Source of the DNA: an uncultured Prevotella sp.
GTDB taxonomy: Bacteria; Bacteroidota; Bacteroidia; Bacteroidales; Bacteroidaceae
Assembly (NCBI GenBank): GCA_900544825.1
Contig: UQWP01000004.1
Coordinates: 8,092-72,091 of the forward strand
DNA length: 64,000 nt
Reading direction: 5' to 3'
Part shown: positions 37,180 through 45,875 of the stretch, piece after piece
How positions within the stretch are numbered: the stretch's first letter is position 1
Layout of the letters: every line of letters begins with the position of its first letter
Program-made: the position numbers and the translations under genes
The notes under the pieces: generated by a model
Told to the model about the DNA's origin: nothing
Seen by the model: the letters and a program-made list of their open reading frames with translations, nothing else
The model's database searches: none

Positions 37180-37337
37180 TAATTTTGCAGCACAAATAGA
37201 AAAACTAGGATATGACAATCCATCTATCAAACATAACCAAATAGGAAACAACTCCTATTCCGGGACAGAATCTTCGCTAAGAACGGTACATAGATAGGCT
37301 CTCCTCCCAATATTTTAAGGTAGGAGAGCCTTTTTCT
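37180..37337 (+). ncRNA. Candidate small RNA gene
   Basis: The 37050-37424 gap holds a -7 box TAATTTTG at 37180-37187, a predicted start near 37194, and a rho-independent terminator (AGGCTCTCCT 37296-37305 paired with AGGAGAGCCT 37322-37331, then TTTTTCTT). The transcript would be about 140 nt. It includes a 10-codon ORF, ATG 37212 to TAG 37244, preceded by AGGAT. The downstream gene has its own promoter after the terminator. The -33 box is not convincing. Confidence 0.45.
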
Positions 37338-37346
37338 TAAAAAAAG

Positions 37347-37377
37347 TTGGGCGATTAAGAAAAAAATCGTATCTTTG
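37347..37377 (+). promoter_or_regulatory. Promoter of the transglutaminase-like gene
   Basis: TTGG at 37347-37350, 19 bases, TATCTTTG at 37370-37377, about 47 bases before the ATG at 37425. Confidence 0.6.
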
Positions 37378-37424
37378 CCCCATATCTATCAACAAGGAAA
37401 GTAGAAATCTTAAAATTACAGATT

Positions 37425-39056
37425 ATGAATAGAATTTATCCTACTCTCAGTTTCATATTGCTGCTCGGTTTGCATGCAACACCAAGCTTTTCGCAGAACG
37501 ATGACTTTGTGAAACAGTTCCAGCAGTCAAGACAGGCGATGCTGGATGATTACAACAAGTTCCGCAACACCATACTTACCGACTACGATAAGTATATGCA
37601 AGGCGTATGGAAAGAATACAAGAAGTTTAAGGGAGATGTGCGCTCGCAGGTGCCTAAGCCTAAGACGCCACCAACATATACAGCTCCGAAACAGCCGGAG
37701 AAACCGGTTACCGTGAAGCCTAAGATGCCGGTAAGCCCGATTCTGATTCCGGAAACTCCTGCAGAACCGGAGACTCCGAAGAAGCCAGATCCAAAGGCTC
37801 CTACCATCCGTCCAAAAATAGATCCGGTGAAGAAGCCGAAGCTGCCAGAGGAGAAGCCTGAGATTCCAGACATCGAATACACCGGTTCGGGTATCGAACT
37901 GCCACTGATGCCTGCCGTATCAGCCGTGCCAGTCATGCCTGCCCTGCCAAACGTACCTCACGTCAGTATTCCGGCAAGCAAGCAGAGTATCGACGTCAAC
38001 TTCTATGGCGCAACCCTGCAGATACAAAAGGCAACGCGACTCGCCTCCATGAGCATCAGCTCTACAGATGATGTGGTGAACTACTGGAAGAATCTCAAGC
38101 AATCAGACCTCAAGGAAGTAACCCAGGCTTTCGCCACCGAATCGCGCAAGATGGGACTCAGCGACTGGGGTTCTGCCATGCTCGTAGAGAAATACATCGA
38201 TACCGCTATGCCAAACGCCAGCCAGAACGAGAAGATCATCGCTTCGCAATATGTGCTAGCCAACTGCGGCTATAACGTACGCCTCGCCCTGTGCGGCAGC
38301 CACGTAGTGATGCTTATCCCTTACGTGGAGCACGTATTCGAGAAGTCGTACCTCAATATCGACGGCAAGCGCTACTACATCTATCCGAACGTAGAGGATG
38401 AAGGTTCCTTCCGCTCCTGCGAACTGCCTAAGGGCGCAGAGCTGGGTAAGGACATGGGACTGAGATTCACCGGCAAGACCGTGATTGGCGATGAAGCCAA
38501 GCCATTCAGATACGAAGCTGCGGGCATCACTCTGCAGGGCGAAGTACCAACCGGCGTCATGCCGCTGCTCGATGAATATCCTATCATAGATATTCCTACC
38601 GTAGCCGCATCTGTAGTAGATAAGAGTCTGCGCGACGATGTGGTGAAGCAGATCAGAGCACAGGTACAGGATCTCGGCGAACAGGAAGCAGCCAACCGCA
38701 TCCTGCGATTCATACAGATGGGATTCCCATACGCTACCGATGATGAGCAGTTCCATCGCGAGAAATATTTCTACTTCGAGGAAAGTCTCTACTATCCTAA
38801 GAACGACTGCGAAGACCGCGCCATCTTCTATGCCTATCTGGTACACGAGATACTCGGACTCGATGTACATCTCATCCAGTTCCCAGGACACGAATGTACA
38901 GCCGTAGCCTTCCATGAGCCGGTAGAGAACGGAACCTCATACGAGTACAAGGGCAAGAAGTTCTACATCTGCGACCCAACCTACATTGGAGCCAAGATTG
39001 GTAAGTGCATGCCTAGCTATGCCAAGGAATCACCTCAGATAGAAGTATGGTATTGA
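37425..39056 (+). CDS. Secreted protein with Pro-rich linker and transglutaminase-like domain
   Basis: 543 residues. Signal peptide (FILLLGLHATPSFSQ), a helical region with DYDKYMQGVWKEYKKFK, then a proline/lysine-rich stretch (about residues 75-155, with repeated PKxP, PETP and PKKP units), then a folded part of some 370 residues. Near the end a Cys-His-Asp set is visible in the right order for a transglutaminase-like cysteine protease: NDCEDRAIFYAYLVHEILG, PGHECTAVAFHE, YICDPTYIGAKIG. Enzymatic activity is inferred. No neighbour explains its role; the Ser/Thr kinase gene is convergent with it. Confidence 0.8.
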   Translation: MNRIYPTLSFILLLGLHATPSFSQNDDFVKQFQQSRQAMLDDYNKFRNTILTDYDKYMQGVWKEYKKFKGDVRSQVPKPKTPPTYTAPKQPEKPVTVKPKMPVSPILIPETPAEPETPKKPDPKAPTIRPKIDPVKKPKLPEEKPEIPDIEYTGSGIELPLMPAVSAVPVMPALPNVPHVSIPASKQSIDVNFYGATLQIQKATRLASMSISSTDDVVNYWKNLKQSDLKEVTQAFATESRKMGLSDWGSAMLVEKYIDTAMPNASQNEKIIASQYVLANCGYNVRLALCGSHVVMLIPYVEHVFEKSYLNIDGKRYYIYPNVEDEGSFRSCELPKGAELGKDMGLRFTGKTVIGDEAKPFRYEAAGITLQGEVPTGVMPLLDEYPIIDIPTVAASVVDKSLRDDVVKQIRAQVQDLGEQEAANRILRFIQMGFPYATDDEQFHREKYFYFEESLYYPKNDCEDRAIFYAYLVHEILGLDVHLIQFPGHECTAVAFHEPVENGTSYEYKGKKFYICDPTYIGAKIGKCMPSYAKESPQIEVWY

Positions 39057-39061
39057 TACAT

Positions 39062-39115
39062 ATAATAATGCAAATAGCCGCATCTCACATGAGATGCGGC
39101 TATTTGCATTATTAT
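39062..39115. terminator. Bidirectional terminator, 26-bp stem
   Basis: 39062-39087 pairs perfectly with 39090-39115, leaving a very tight turn. It overlaps the last codons of the convergent kinase gene. Confidence 0.8.
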
Positions 39116-40374
39116 TCATATTCAATGATATTCTCAAACTGATTCCATGCAGAATTGCGATAAGCATCGAAGCTGCCTTTTGGAACATACAGGATGACAC
39201 GCTTGAAATCAGATTCACTGAAGACATCCTGAATCCTGGTCTTCCAGATGGCATTGCCGATGACTGGCGGCAAGGCGCTTCGGAAACAGATGCTGTGCAG
39301 ATTCGGACTATTCTCCACCATCTGCTTCATCACATGGAACTTGGTATCCGGAAACACCAGTTTCCTCAGATCGGGCTGATCGGCAAACGCCTTCTTTTCT
39401 ATTTCATCTATCTTATAGGTCATTCCCTGGAAGTTCACCGTTTTAGGTACCTCGATACAGGAATCCTTGGAATTGGCAGCCCTGACCGATACGACTCCAC
39501 CGCCCCACGACTTATAAGCCAAGTTCCCCACCTTAAACTCTGCCACCACATCGTATCCACGAGGAGGTTCGTTCACCTTATTATATATAACCACACCCGT
39601 AGTACATGCAGCCAATATTCCCGAAGAAATCCAAAAGGCAAGCAGGTTGCGATGCAGAGAATGAACATGCTGGCGCATGGCGGTCATATTGGGATATCGC
39701 TCCTCCAACGGACGGAGGCAACGCTTCAATCCCAGGCGATAAGAGAAATTCAGCTTCATCTTATCCAGGATAACGCCCACGCTGTAGATATCATTGCGCA
39801 CATCGGTAGGTCCGCCCCTCTGCTGTTCGGGAGAAACATATCCATCTGTTCCAGCCGGTTCCTTCAGCACGGCATAACTGTCGGCATCAGCCAATCCGAA
39901 ATCTATCAGCTTCAGCACACTCCCATTGCGGGGAACCATCACGTTGGAAGGTTTCAGGTCACGATGCACCACCTGCATGTCGTGTACAAACTCAAACACC
40001 ACGAGCAGCTGGTTGGCGATATGCACCCTTTCCGCCTTGGAATGATGTTGCAGGAGCCACTCTTCCAGAGTCACTCCATCTATCCATTCCATCACGAGGC
40101 ATTTGCCATATCCATCCACTTCTTCGATACCCATTACCTCGGCAACTCCGGGATGCTGGACATGCTTCATGATATCGAATTCCTTCTGAAGCAAGCTCTG
40201 ATACACCTCGCTATTGCGCACAGCGGGAGCGAGCGCCTTCAAGATCCACCACCTGCCATCACGCTTGGCACGGATAAGGATATTAAAGCCACTAGCCGAG
40301 ATTTCTGTCATGTTGCTGAACTGCGCAGAAGTCGTTTCTGAGGGAGGGAAATAAAAACCCGATACTTGCTCCAT
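39112..40374 (-). CDS. Transmembrane Ser/Thr kinase with BspA-like leucine-rich extracytoplasmic part
   Basis: 420 residues. Kinase domain: Lys46 (WWILKAL), Glu65, HRDLKPSN with Asp139, DFG at 158-160, and the APE-equivalent SPEQQRGG. It lacks a normal GxGxxG loop (SASGFNIL). One membrane helix at about 244-264 (NLLAFWISSGILAACTTGVV) follows. The outer part, residues 270-420, has BspA/LRR_5 features: TYKIDEIEKKAFADQPDLRK, LHSICFRSALPP, and the family ending VILYVPKGSFDAYRNSAWNQ. Start taken at 40374, a few bases from the TATCTTTG box (40387-40380); the ORF is open to 40449 but that would lie upstream of the promoter. Confidence 0.85.
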   Translation of the reverse strand: MEQVSGFYFPPSETTSAQFSNMTEISASGFNILIRAKRDGRWWILKALAPAVRNSEVYQSLLQKEFDIMKHVQHPGVAEVMGIEEVDGYGKCLVMEWIDGVTLEEWLLQHHSKAERVHIANQLLVVFEFVHDMQVVHRDLKPSNVMVPRNGSVLKLIDFGLADADSYAVLKEPAGTDGYVSPEQQRGGPTDVRNDIYSVGVILDKMKLNFSYRLGLKRCLRPLEERYPNMTAMRQHVHSLHRNLLAFWISSGILAACTTGVVIYNKVNEPPRGYDVVAEFKVGNLAYKSWGGGVVSVRAANSKDSCIEVPKTVNFQGMTYKIDEIEKKAFADQPDLRKLVFPDTKFHVMKQMVENSPNLHSICFRSALPPVIGNAIWKTRIQDVFSESDFKRVILYVPKGSFDAYRNSAWNQFENIIEYE

Positions 40375-40510
40375 GCATGCAAAGATACAACATTTTATAG
40401 AAACCCACACTATTTTTTCAAATTTTATCTCCTTTTTGAACAGAATCATGGTGATAAATCATCAAAAAGTCGTATCTTTGCAGCCGAAATTGCAATTTTA
40501 TATATAATTA

Positions 40511-41506
40511 ATGAAGATTCTAGTAACGGGTGCGTCGGGTTTTATCGGCAGTTACATCGTAGAAGAAGCCTTGCGACAAGGCATGGAAACCTGGGCGGCA
40601 GTTCGCCCTACCAGTTCCAGAAAATATCTGCAAGACGAGCGCATCCATTTCATCAACCTCAATCTTTCTTCAGAGGAAGAGTTGGAGAAGGAACTCGCTC
40701 CGCACGAGTTCGACTATATAGTGCATGCAGCTGGCGCTACCAAGTGTTTGCATGCAGAGGATTTCTATAAGGTAAACACCGAGGGCACCAAGCACCTGGT
40801 GAATGCCATCCTGCATCTGGGGATGCCCATCAAGCGATTTGTCTTCGTCAGCTCGCTCAGCATCTTTGGAGCCATCCGCGAGGAGCAGCCTTATCAGGAA
40901 ATCTGCGAGAACGATGTGCCTAAGCCTAACACGGCATACGGCAAGAGCAAGCTTGCCGCAGAGCGCTATCTCGACAGCATCGGCAACAATTTCCCTTATA
41001 TCATCCTGCGTCCTACCGGCGTATATGGTCCAAGAGAAAAAGACTATTTCCTCATGGCGCAGAGCATCAGGCAGCACGTGGATTTTGCTGTAGGATTCAA
41101 GCGTCAGGACATCACCTTCGTGTATGTTCAGGATGTGGTGCAGGCAGTTTTCCTTGCCCTAGACCATGGTATGAACGGCAGGAAATACTTCCTCAGCGAT
41201 GGCGAAGTTTACCAGTCGGAAGCTTTCAGCGACCTGATTCATAAGGAATTGGGCAATCCATGGATGTTGCGCATCAAGGCTCCAATCTGGGTGCTCCGCA
41301 TCGTAACCTTCTTTGGCGAGTATCTCGGCAGAATGACCGGTAGGATGTCGGCACTGAACAATGACAAGTATAACATTCTGAAACAGCGCAACTGGCGTTG
41401 TGACATCGAGCCAGCCATGGACGAGCTGGGCTATCATCCCCACTACCCTCTGTCAAGAGGTGTAAAGCTTGCCATCAAGTGGTACAAGGATAACGGATGG
41501 CTGTAA
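40511..41506 (+). CDS. NAD(P)-dependent epimerase/dehydratase (extended SDR)
   Basis: 331 residues. Cofactor motif GASGFIG (7-13), catalytic Ser115 (VFVSSLS), Tyr143 and Lys147 (AYGKSKLAAE), and YIILRPTGVYGPREKD. Extended SDRs of this type act on nucleotide sugars, sterols or dihydroflavonol-type ketones; the substrate cannot be assigned. The PAP2-family gene starts 18 bases after its stop, so they form an operon. A TATCTTTG -7 box lies at 40473-40480. Confidence 0.88.
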   Translation: MKILVTGASGFIGSYIVEEALRQGMETWAAVRPTSSRKYLQDERIHFINLNLSSEEELEKELAPHEFDYIVHAAGATKCLHAEDFYKVNTEGTKHLVNAILHLGMPIKRFVFVSSLSIFGAIREEQPYQEICENDVPKPNTAYGKSKLAAERYLDSIGNNFPYIILRPTGVYGPREKDYFLMAQSIRQHVDFAVGFKRQDITFVYVQDVVQAVFLALDHGMNGRKYFLSDGEVYQSEAFSDLIHKELGNPWMLRIKAPIWVLRIVTFFGEYLGRMTGRMSALNNDKYNILKQRNWRCDIEPAMDELGYHPHYPLSRGVKLAIKWYKDNGWL

Positions 41507-41524
41507 TAAAATTAAAAATCAATA

Positions 41525-42478
41525 ATGATAAAAGATTATTTTAAGATAGAAAAGAACCCCAAGAAGGGACTCCTGCCACTGGAATGGGTGATGCTGGGCT
41601 ATATGGCGATAACAGTCATCACTATGCTCTTTACCTTTACCAAGGTGGTGAATCCGGAGTCGATGCTTTGGGGCAGATTGAGAATTCTGGTCATGACCCT
41701 CGCCCTTTGGGGCGTATATCGCATGATTCCATGCAGGATAACGAAGATGGTACGCATCATAGCGCAGGTTGCCCTGCTTGCCTGGTGGTATCCAGATACT
41801 TACGAGATCAACCGCATGTTCCCCAACCTCGACCATCTCTTTGCGGGATGGGAACAGGATCTCTTTGGATGCCAGCCCGCCCTGCTCTTTGCCAAGGCAC
41901 TGCCCTGGGCGGTGGTGAGCGAACTGATGTCGATGGGATACTTCATGTATTATCCGATGATAGCAGCGGTAGTACTCTACTATTTCTTCTGCAGATACTA
42001 TGAGGCAGAACGAGTTAGCTTTGTACTGCTTGCCAGCTTCTTCCTCTACTATCTCATCTACATTTACGTGCCGGTGGTAGGACCAACGTTCTACTTCGAC
42101 GCCGTGGGAGTGCAGGATATTGCCAAGGGCATCTTCCCGGCAATGGGCGATTACTTCAGCACCCATACCAACTGTCTGCCAACCCCAGGCTATACCGACG
42201 GAATCTTCTACCAGCTCGTAGAGGATGCCAAGGAAGCAGGAGAGCGACCTACCGCCGCCTTCCCGAGTTCGCACGTGGGCGTAAGCACCATCTGCATGCT
42301 CCTTGCCTGGCACAGCAGAAACCGCAAGCTGCTCTTCACCATGCTGCCATTCTACATCTTCCTGTGTATGGCAACCGTGTATATCCAGGCACATTATCTC
42401 ATCGATGCCATCGCCGGATGGATTTCTGCCGTAGTCATCTACTTCCTGCTGATGGCAGTTTCGAAGAACATGAAGTGA
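41525..42478 (+). CDS. PAP2-family membrane phosphatase / phosphotransferase
   Basis: 317 residues, six predicted membrane helices. The PAP2 signature is split as expected: AAFPSSHVGVSTICML (C2 motif) and YIQAHYLIDAIAGW (C3 motif with catalytic His and Asp). The layout resembles the inositolphosphotransferase (Aur1/Ipt1)-like PAP2 group rather than the short undecaprenyl-diphosphate phosphatases. It probably moves or removes a phosphate head group on a lipid. Placed in one operon with the epimerase gene. Confidence 0.85.
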   Translation: MIKDYFKIEKNPKKGLLPLEWVMLGYMAITVITMLFTFTKVVNPESMLWGRLRILVMTLALWGVYRMIPCRITKMVRIIAQVALLAWWYPDTYEINRMFPNLDHLFAGWEQDLFGCQPALLFAKALPWAVVSELMSMGYFMYYPMIAAVVLYYFFCRYYEAERVSFVLLASFFLYYLIYIYVPVVGPTFYFDAVGVQDIAKGIFPAMGDYFSTHTNCLPTPGYTDGIFYQLVEDAKEAGERPTAAFPSSHVGVSTICMLLAWHSRNRKLLFTMLPFYIFLCMATVYIQAHYLIDAIAGWISAVVIYFLLMAVSKNMK

Positions 42479-42549
42479 TGGCGGCATGGAAGATACAGGA
42501 AAGAAATCATTTTAATACATCAAACATAAATTAGAATTCATCTAGAACA

Positions 42550-43884
42550 ATGAAGAAACTGTTTATTGAAACTTACGGCTGCCAGATGAACGTGGCAGAC
42601 AGTGAGGTAGTTGCCTCTGTGATGCAGATGGCAGGCTACGAGATTTGTGAGAAAGAAGAAGAGGCTGATGCCATCTTCCTGAACACCTGCAGCATTCGCG
42701 AGAATGCGGAGAACAAGATTTACCATCGCCTCGACACTCTGCATGCAGAGCAGAAAAAGGGAAGAAAGGTGATTCTCGGCGTATTGGGCTGTATGGCTGA
42801 ACGCGTGAAGGATGATCTCATCCAGAACCACTATGCCAACCTGGTTTGCGGACCAGACAGCTATCTCAACCTGCCGGATCTGATTGCGCAGTGCGAGATG
42901 GGTACCAACGCCATCAACATAGAACTTTCAAAGACCGAGACCTACCGTGACATCGTGCCTCAGCGCATCGGTGGCAACAGAGTGAGCGGTTTCGTAAGCA
43001 TCATGCGTGGTTGCAACAACTTCTGCCACTACTGCATCGTGCCTTATACCCGTGGACGTGAGCGCAGCCGTGATGCAGAGAGCATCCTGCGAGAGGTGCG
43101 CGACCTGCACGACCGTGGTTTCAAGGAGGTTACCCTGCTGGGACAGAACGTTAACAGCTACGGTCTCTCGCCATCGGGCAAGCGTGAGGAAGGCAGTCTT
43201 TCCTTCGCCGAGCTCCTTCACATGGTAGCCCAGGCTGTGCCAGACATGCGTGTACGCTTCACCACCTCTAACCCAGAGGATATGACCGAGGACATCCTCC
43301 AGACCATCGCCGAGGAGCCAAACCTCTGCAAGCACATCCACTTCCCAGCCCAGAGCGGAAGCAACAAGATACTGAAGCTGATGAACCGCAAATACACCCG
43401 TGAGGAGTATCTGCAGCACATCGCCGACATCAAGCGCATCATCCCAGGCTGCGGCATCACCACCGACATCTTCGTGGGTTATCACGACGAGACCGAGGAA
43501 GACCATCAGGAAACCCTCTCGCTGGTGAAGGAAGTAGGCTTCGACAGCGCCTTCATGTTCAAGTATTCAGAGCGCCCGGGCACCTACGCAGCCAAGCATC
43601 TGCCAGACAACGTTTCTGAGGAAACCAAGATAGCCCGCCTCAACGAGCTGATCAAGCTGCAGACCGAGGTGAGTGCTGAGCAGAACAAGAAGGACGAGGG
43701 CAAGGTATTCACCATCCTCATCGAGAACTTCAGCAAGCGCAGCCGTGAACAGATGATGGGTCGTACAGAGCAGAACAAGGCGGTGGTTATCGACAAGGGC
43801 AACCACCACATCGGAGAGTTCGTAAAGGTCCGTATCACCGGTTCTACCTCTGCTACCCTCTTCGGAGAGGAAGTTAAAGAATAA
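42550..43884 (+). CDS. miaB: tRNA-2-methylthio-N6-dimethylallyladenosine synthase
   Basis: 444 residues. N-terminal UPF0004 domain with three Cys for the auxiliary cluster (YGCQMNVADSE; FLNTCSIRE; GVLGCMAERV), radical-SAM motif CNNFCHYCIVPYTRGRERSR (CxxxCxxC), and a C-terminal TRAM domain (EGKVFTILIENFSKRSREQM). It adds the methylthio group to A37 of tRNAs reading U-starting codons. TRAM and the RGRERSR sequence support MiaB over MtaB or RimO. Confidence 0.95.
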   Translation: MKKLFIETYGCQMNVADSEVVASVMQMAGYEICEKEEEADAIFLNTCSIRENAENKIYHRLDTLHAEQKKGRKVILGVLGCMAERVKDDLIQNHYANLVCGPDSYLNLPDLIAQCEMGTNAINIELSKTETYRDIVPQRIGGNRVSGFVSIMRGCNNFCHYCIVPYTRGRERSRDAESILREVRDLHDRGFKEVTLLGQNVNSYGLSPSGKREEGSLSFAELLHMVAQAVPDMRVRFTTSNPEDMTEDILQTIAEEPNLCKHIHFPAQSGSNKILKLMNRKYTREEYLQHIADIKRIIPGCGITTDIFVGYHDETEEDHQETLSLVKEVGFDSAFMFKYSERPGTYAAKHLPDNVSEETKIARLNELIKLQTEVSAEQNKKDEGKVFTILIENFSKRSREQMMGRTEQNKAVVIDKGNHHIGEFVKVRITGSTSATLFGEEVKE

Positions 43885-43960
43885 CAATTGCTCTTTAAAA
43901 GAAGAAAAACGGAGCAAAAAAGACTCTCCGATAAGAAAAAACTGAATAAAAGTCAAGAAA

Positions 43961-44004
43961 GACCGCCAAAAGTTTGGCGGTCTTCCTTAAAAACACTATA
44001 TTTG
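43961..44004 (+). promoter_or_regulatory. Hairpin with embedded promoter before the MsbA-like gene
   Basis: GACCGCCAAA (43961-43970) pairs with TTTGGCGGTC (43973-43982). The -33 box TTTG (43973-43976) lies in the right arm, and 20 bases later comes TATATTTG (43997-44004). The ATG at 44010 is only five bases further on, so the mRNA should be leaderless or nearly so. The same hairpin probably ends miaB transcripts. Confidence 0.65.
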
Positions 44005-44009
44005 CACCT

Positions 44010-45863
44010 ATGAAGGAATTTTTGCAAATCTTACGACGATTCGTCCCTCCCTACAAGAAGTATCTAGGGTTATCAGTTCTGTTCAATATCCTGTCCGCGG
44101 TATTGAACATCTTTTCGTTTGCAGCCTTGATACCAATCCTGCAGATTCTCTTCCAGGTAGATGGCGGCATCCGTGCCAACGACTATATGGAATGGGATGG
44201 CACGCTTGGCTCCATCAAGGAAGTGGCAACCAATAACCTGTACTATTATATTCAGGAGTTCATCGTGGAGCATAGTGCCTCTACAGCCCTTCTGGTCATC
44301 GGCTTGTTCCTTGCATTTATGACATTCCTCAAGACGGGAGCCTACTTCCTGTCTTCAGCCACCATCATCCCTATCCGTACAGGTATTGTGCGTGATATCC
44401 GTAACCAGCTCTACCAGAAGATTACCTCCCTTTCATTGGGTTTCTTCAGCGAGGAGCGCAAGGGAGATATCATTGCCCGAATGAGTGGTGATGTACAGGA
44501 AGTGGAGAACAGCATCATGTCGTCGCTCGATATGCTCTTCAAGAATCCTATCCTCATCCTCTTCTATTTCATCACGCTCATCTGCATCAGCTGGCAGCTC
44601 ACCCTCTTCACCATCCTCTTTGTACCACCATTCGGCTGGTTCATGGGTGTCGTGGGAAAGAAACTGAAGGCTCAGAGCACCGAGGCACAGTCACTCTGGA
44701 GTGATACGATGAGTATGGTAGAGGAGACCTTGGGCGGATTGCGCATCATCAAGGCTTTCTGTGCAGAAGATAAGATGAACTGGCGCTTCAACCAGGTGAA
44801 TAGCAGCTACCGTGACAACATCATGCGCGTGAATATCCGTCAGCAGATGGCTCACCCGATGAGTGAGTTCCTGGGAACCATCCTCATCGTGGTGGTATTG
44901 TGGTTTGGCGGTATTCTGGTTCTGGATTACGGCAAAATCGACGGTCCTACCATCATCTTCTATCTCGTGATGCTCTACAGCATCATCAACCCGCTGAAGG
45001 AATTCTCCAAGGCGAGCTACAATATCCCGAAGGGATTGGCGAGTATGGAGCGTATCGACAAGATTCTGAAAGCCGAGATAGAAATCAAGGACAAGGAGAA
45101 CCCTGAGCATATCAGCAGCTTCGAACATCAGATAGAGTTCCGCCATGTTTCCTTCGCCTATACCGACCATCAGAACGATGAGCTGGTTTACGTGCTGAAG
45201 GATATCAACCTGGTAATTCCTAAGGGAAAGACCATCGCACTGGTGGGACAGAGCGGTAGTGGAAAGAGTACGATGCTCGACCTGATTCCTCGTTACTACG
45301 ATGTACAGGAGGGCGAAGTGCTCATCGACGGCATCAACGTGAAAGACCTTGCCGTTCACGACCTTCGCCAGCTGATAGGTAACGTAAACCAGGAGGCTAT
45401 CCTCTTCAATGCCAGCTTCAAGGACAACATCCGTTTCGGCAAGACCAACGCCACCGATGAGGAAATTGCCAATGCGGCGAAGATTGCCAATGCCTACGAG
45501 TTCATCACCAAGTCGGAGCACGGCTTCGATACCAATATCGGTGACCGTGGCGGCAGACTCTCCGGTGGTCAGCGTCAGCGTGTGAGCATCGCCCGTGCCA
45601 TCCTCAAGAATCCTCCTATCCTCATCCTCGACGAGGCAACCTCTGCTCTTGATACCGAGAGCGAGCGCCTGGTGCAGGATGCCTTGGAGAAACTGATGAA
45701 GACCCGTACCACTGTGGCTGTAGCCCACCGACTGAGTACCATCAAGCATGCCGACGAAATCTGCGTATTGCACGAGGGCAGGATTGTGGAGCGTGGCACC
45801 CACGAAGAGTTGATAACAAAAGACGGATATTACAAGAAGTTGCATGACATGCAGCAGGTGTAA
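44010..45863 (+). CDS. MsbA-like lipid/LPS ABC exporter (permease-ATPase fusion)
   Basis: 617 residues. Six membrane helices in the first ~330 residues, then an ATPase domain: Walker A GQSGSGKST, Q-loop (NVNQEAILFN), signature LSGGQRQRVSIARA, Walker B ILILDEATSALD and H-loop AHRLSTI. Homodimeric exporters of this kind flip lipid A core or other lipids across the inner membrane. The next gene is an LpxL-like acyltransferase 12 bases downstream, which supports lipid A export. I start at 44010 (MKEFLQIL) rather than at the upstream ATG, which lies in the promoter hairpin. Confidence 0.9.
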   Translation: MKEFLQILRRFVPPYKKYLGLSVLFNILSAVLNIFSFAALIPILQILFQVDGGIRANDYMEWDGTLGSIKEVATNNLYYYIQEFIVEHSASTALLVIGLFLAFMTFLKTGAYFLSSATIIPIRTGIVRDIRNQLYQKITSLSLGFFSEERKGDIIARMSGDVQEVENSIMSSLDMLFKNPILILFYFITLICISWQLTLFTILFVPPFGWFMGVVGKKLKAQSTEAQSLWSDTMSMVEETLGGLRIIKAFCAEDKMNWRFNQVNSSYRDNIMRVNIRQQMAHPMSEFLGTILIVVVLWFGGILVLDYGKIDGPTIIFYLVMLYSIINPLKEFSKASYNIPKGLASMERIDKILKAEIEIKDKENPEHISSFEHQIEFRHVSFAYTDHQNDELVYVLKDINLVIPKGKTIALVGQSGSGKSTMLDLIPRYYDVQEGEVLIDGINVKDLAVHDLRQLIGNVNQEAILFNASFKDNIRFGKTNATDEEIANAAKIANAYEFITKSEHGFDTNIGDRGGRLSGGQRQRVSIARAILKNPPILILDEATSALDTESERLVQDALEKLMKTRTTVAVAHRLSTIKHADEICVLHEGRIVERGTHEELITKDGYYKKLHDMQQV

Positions 45864-45875
45864 ATCATAGGACTT

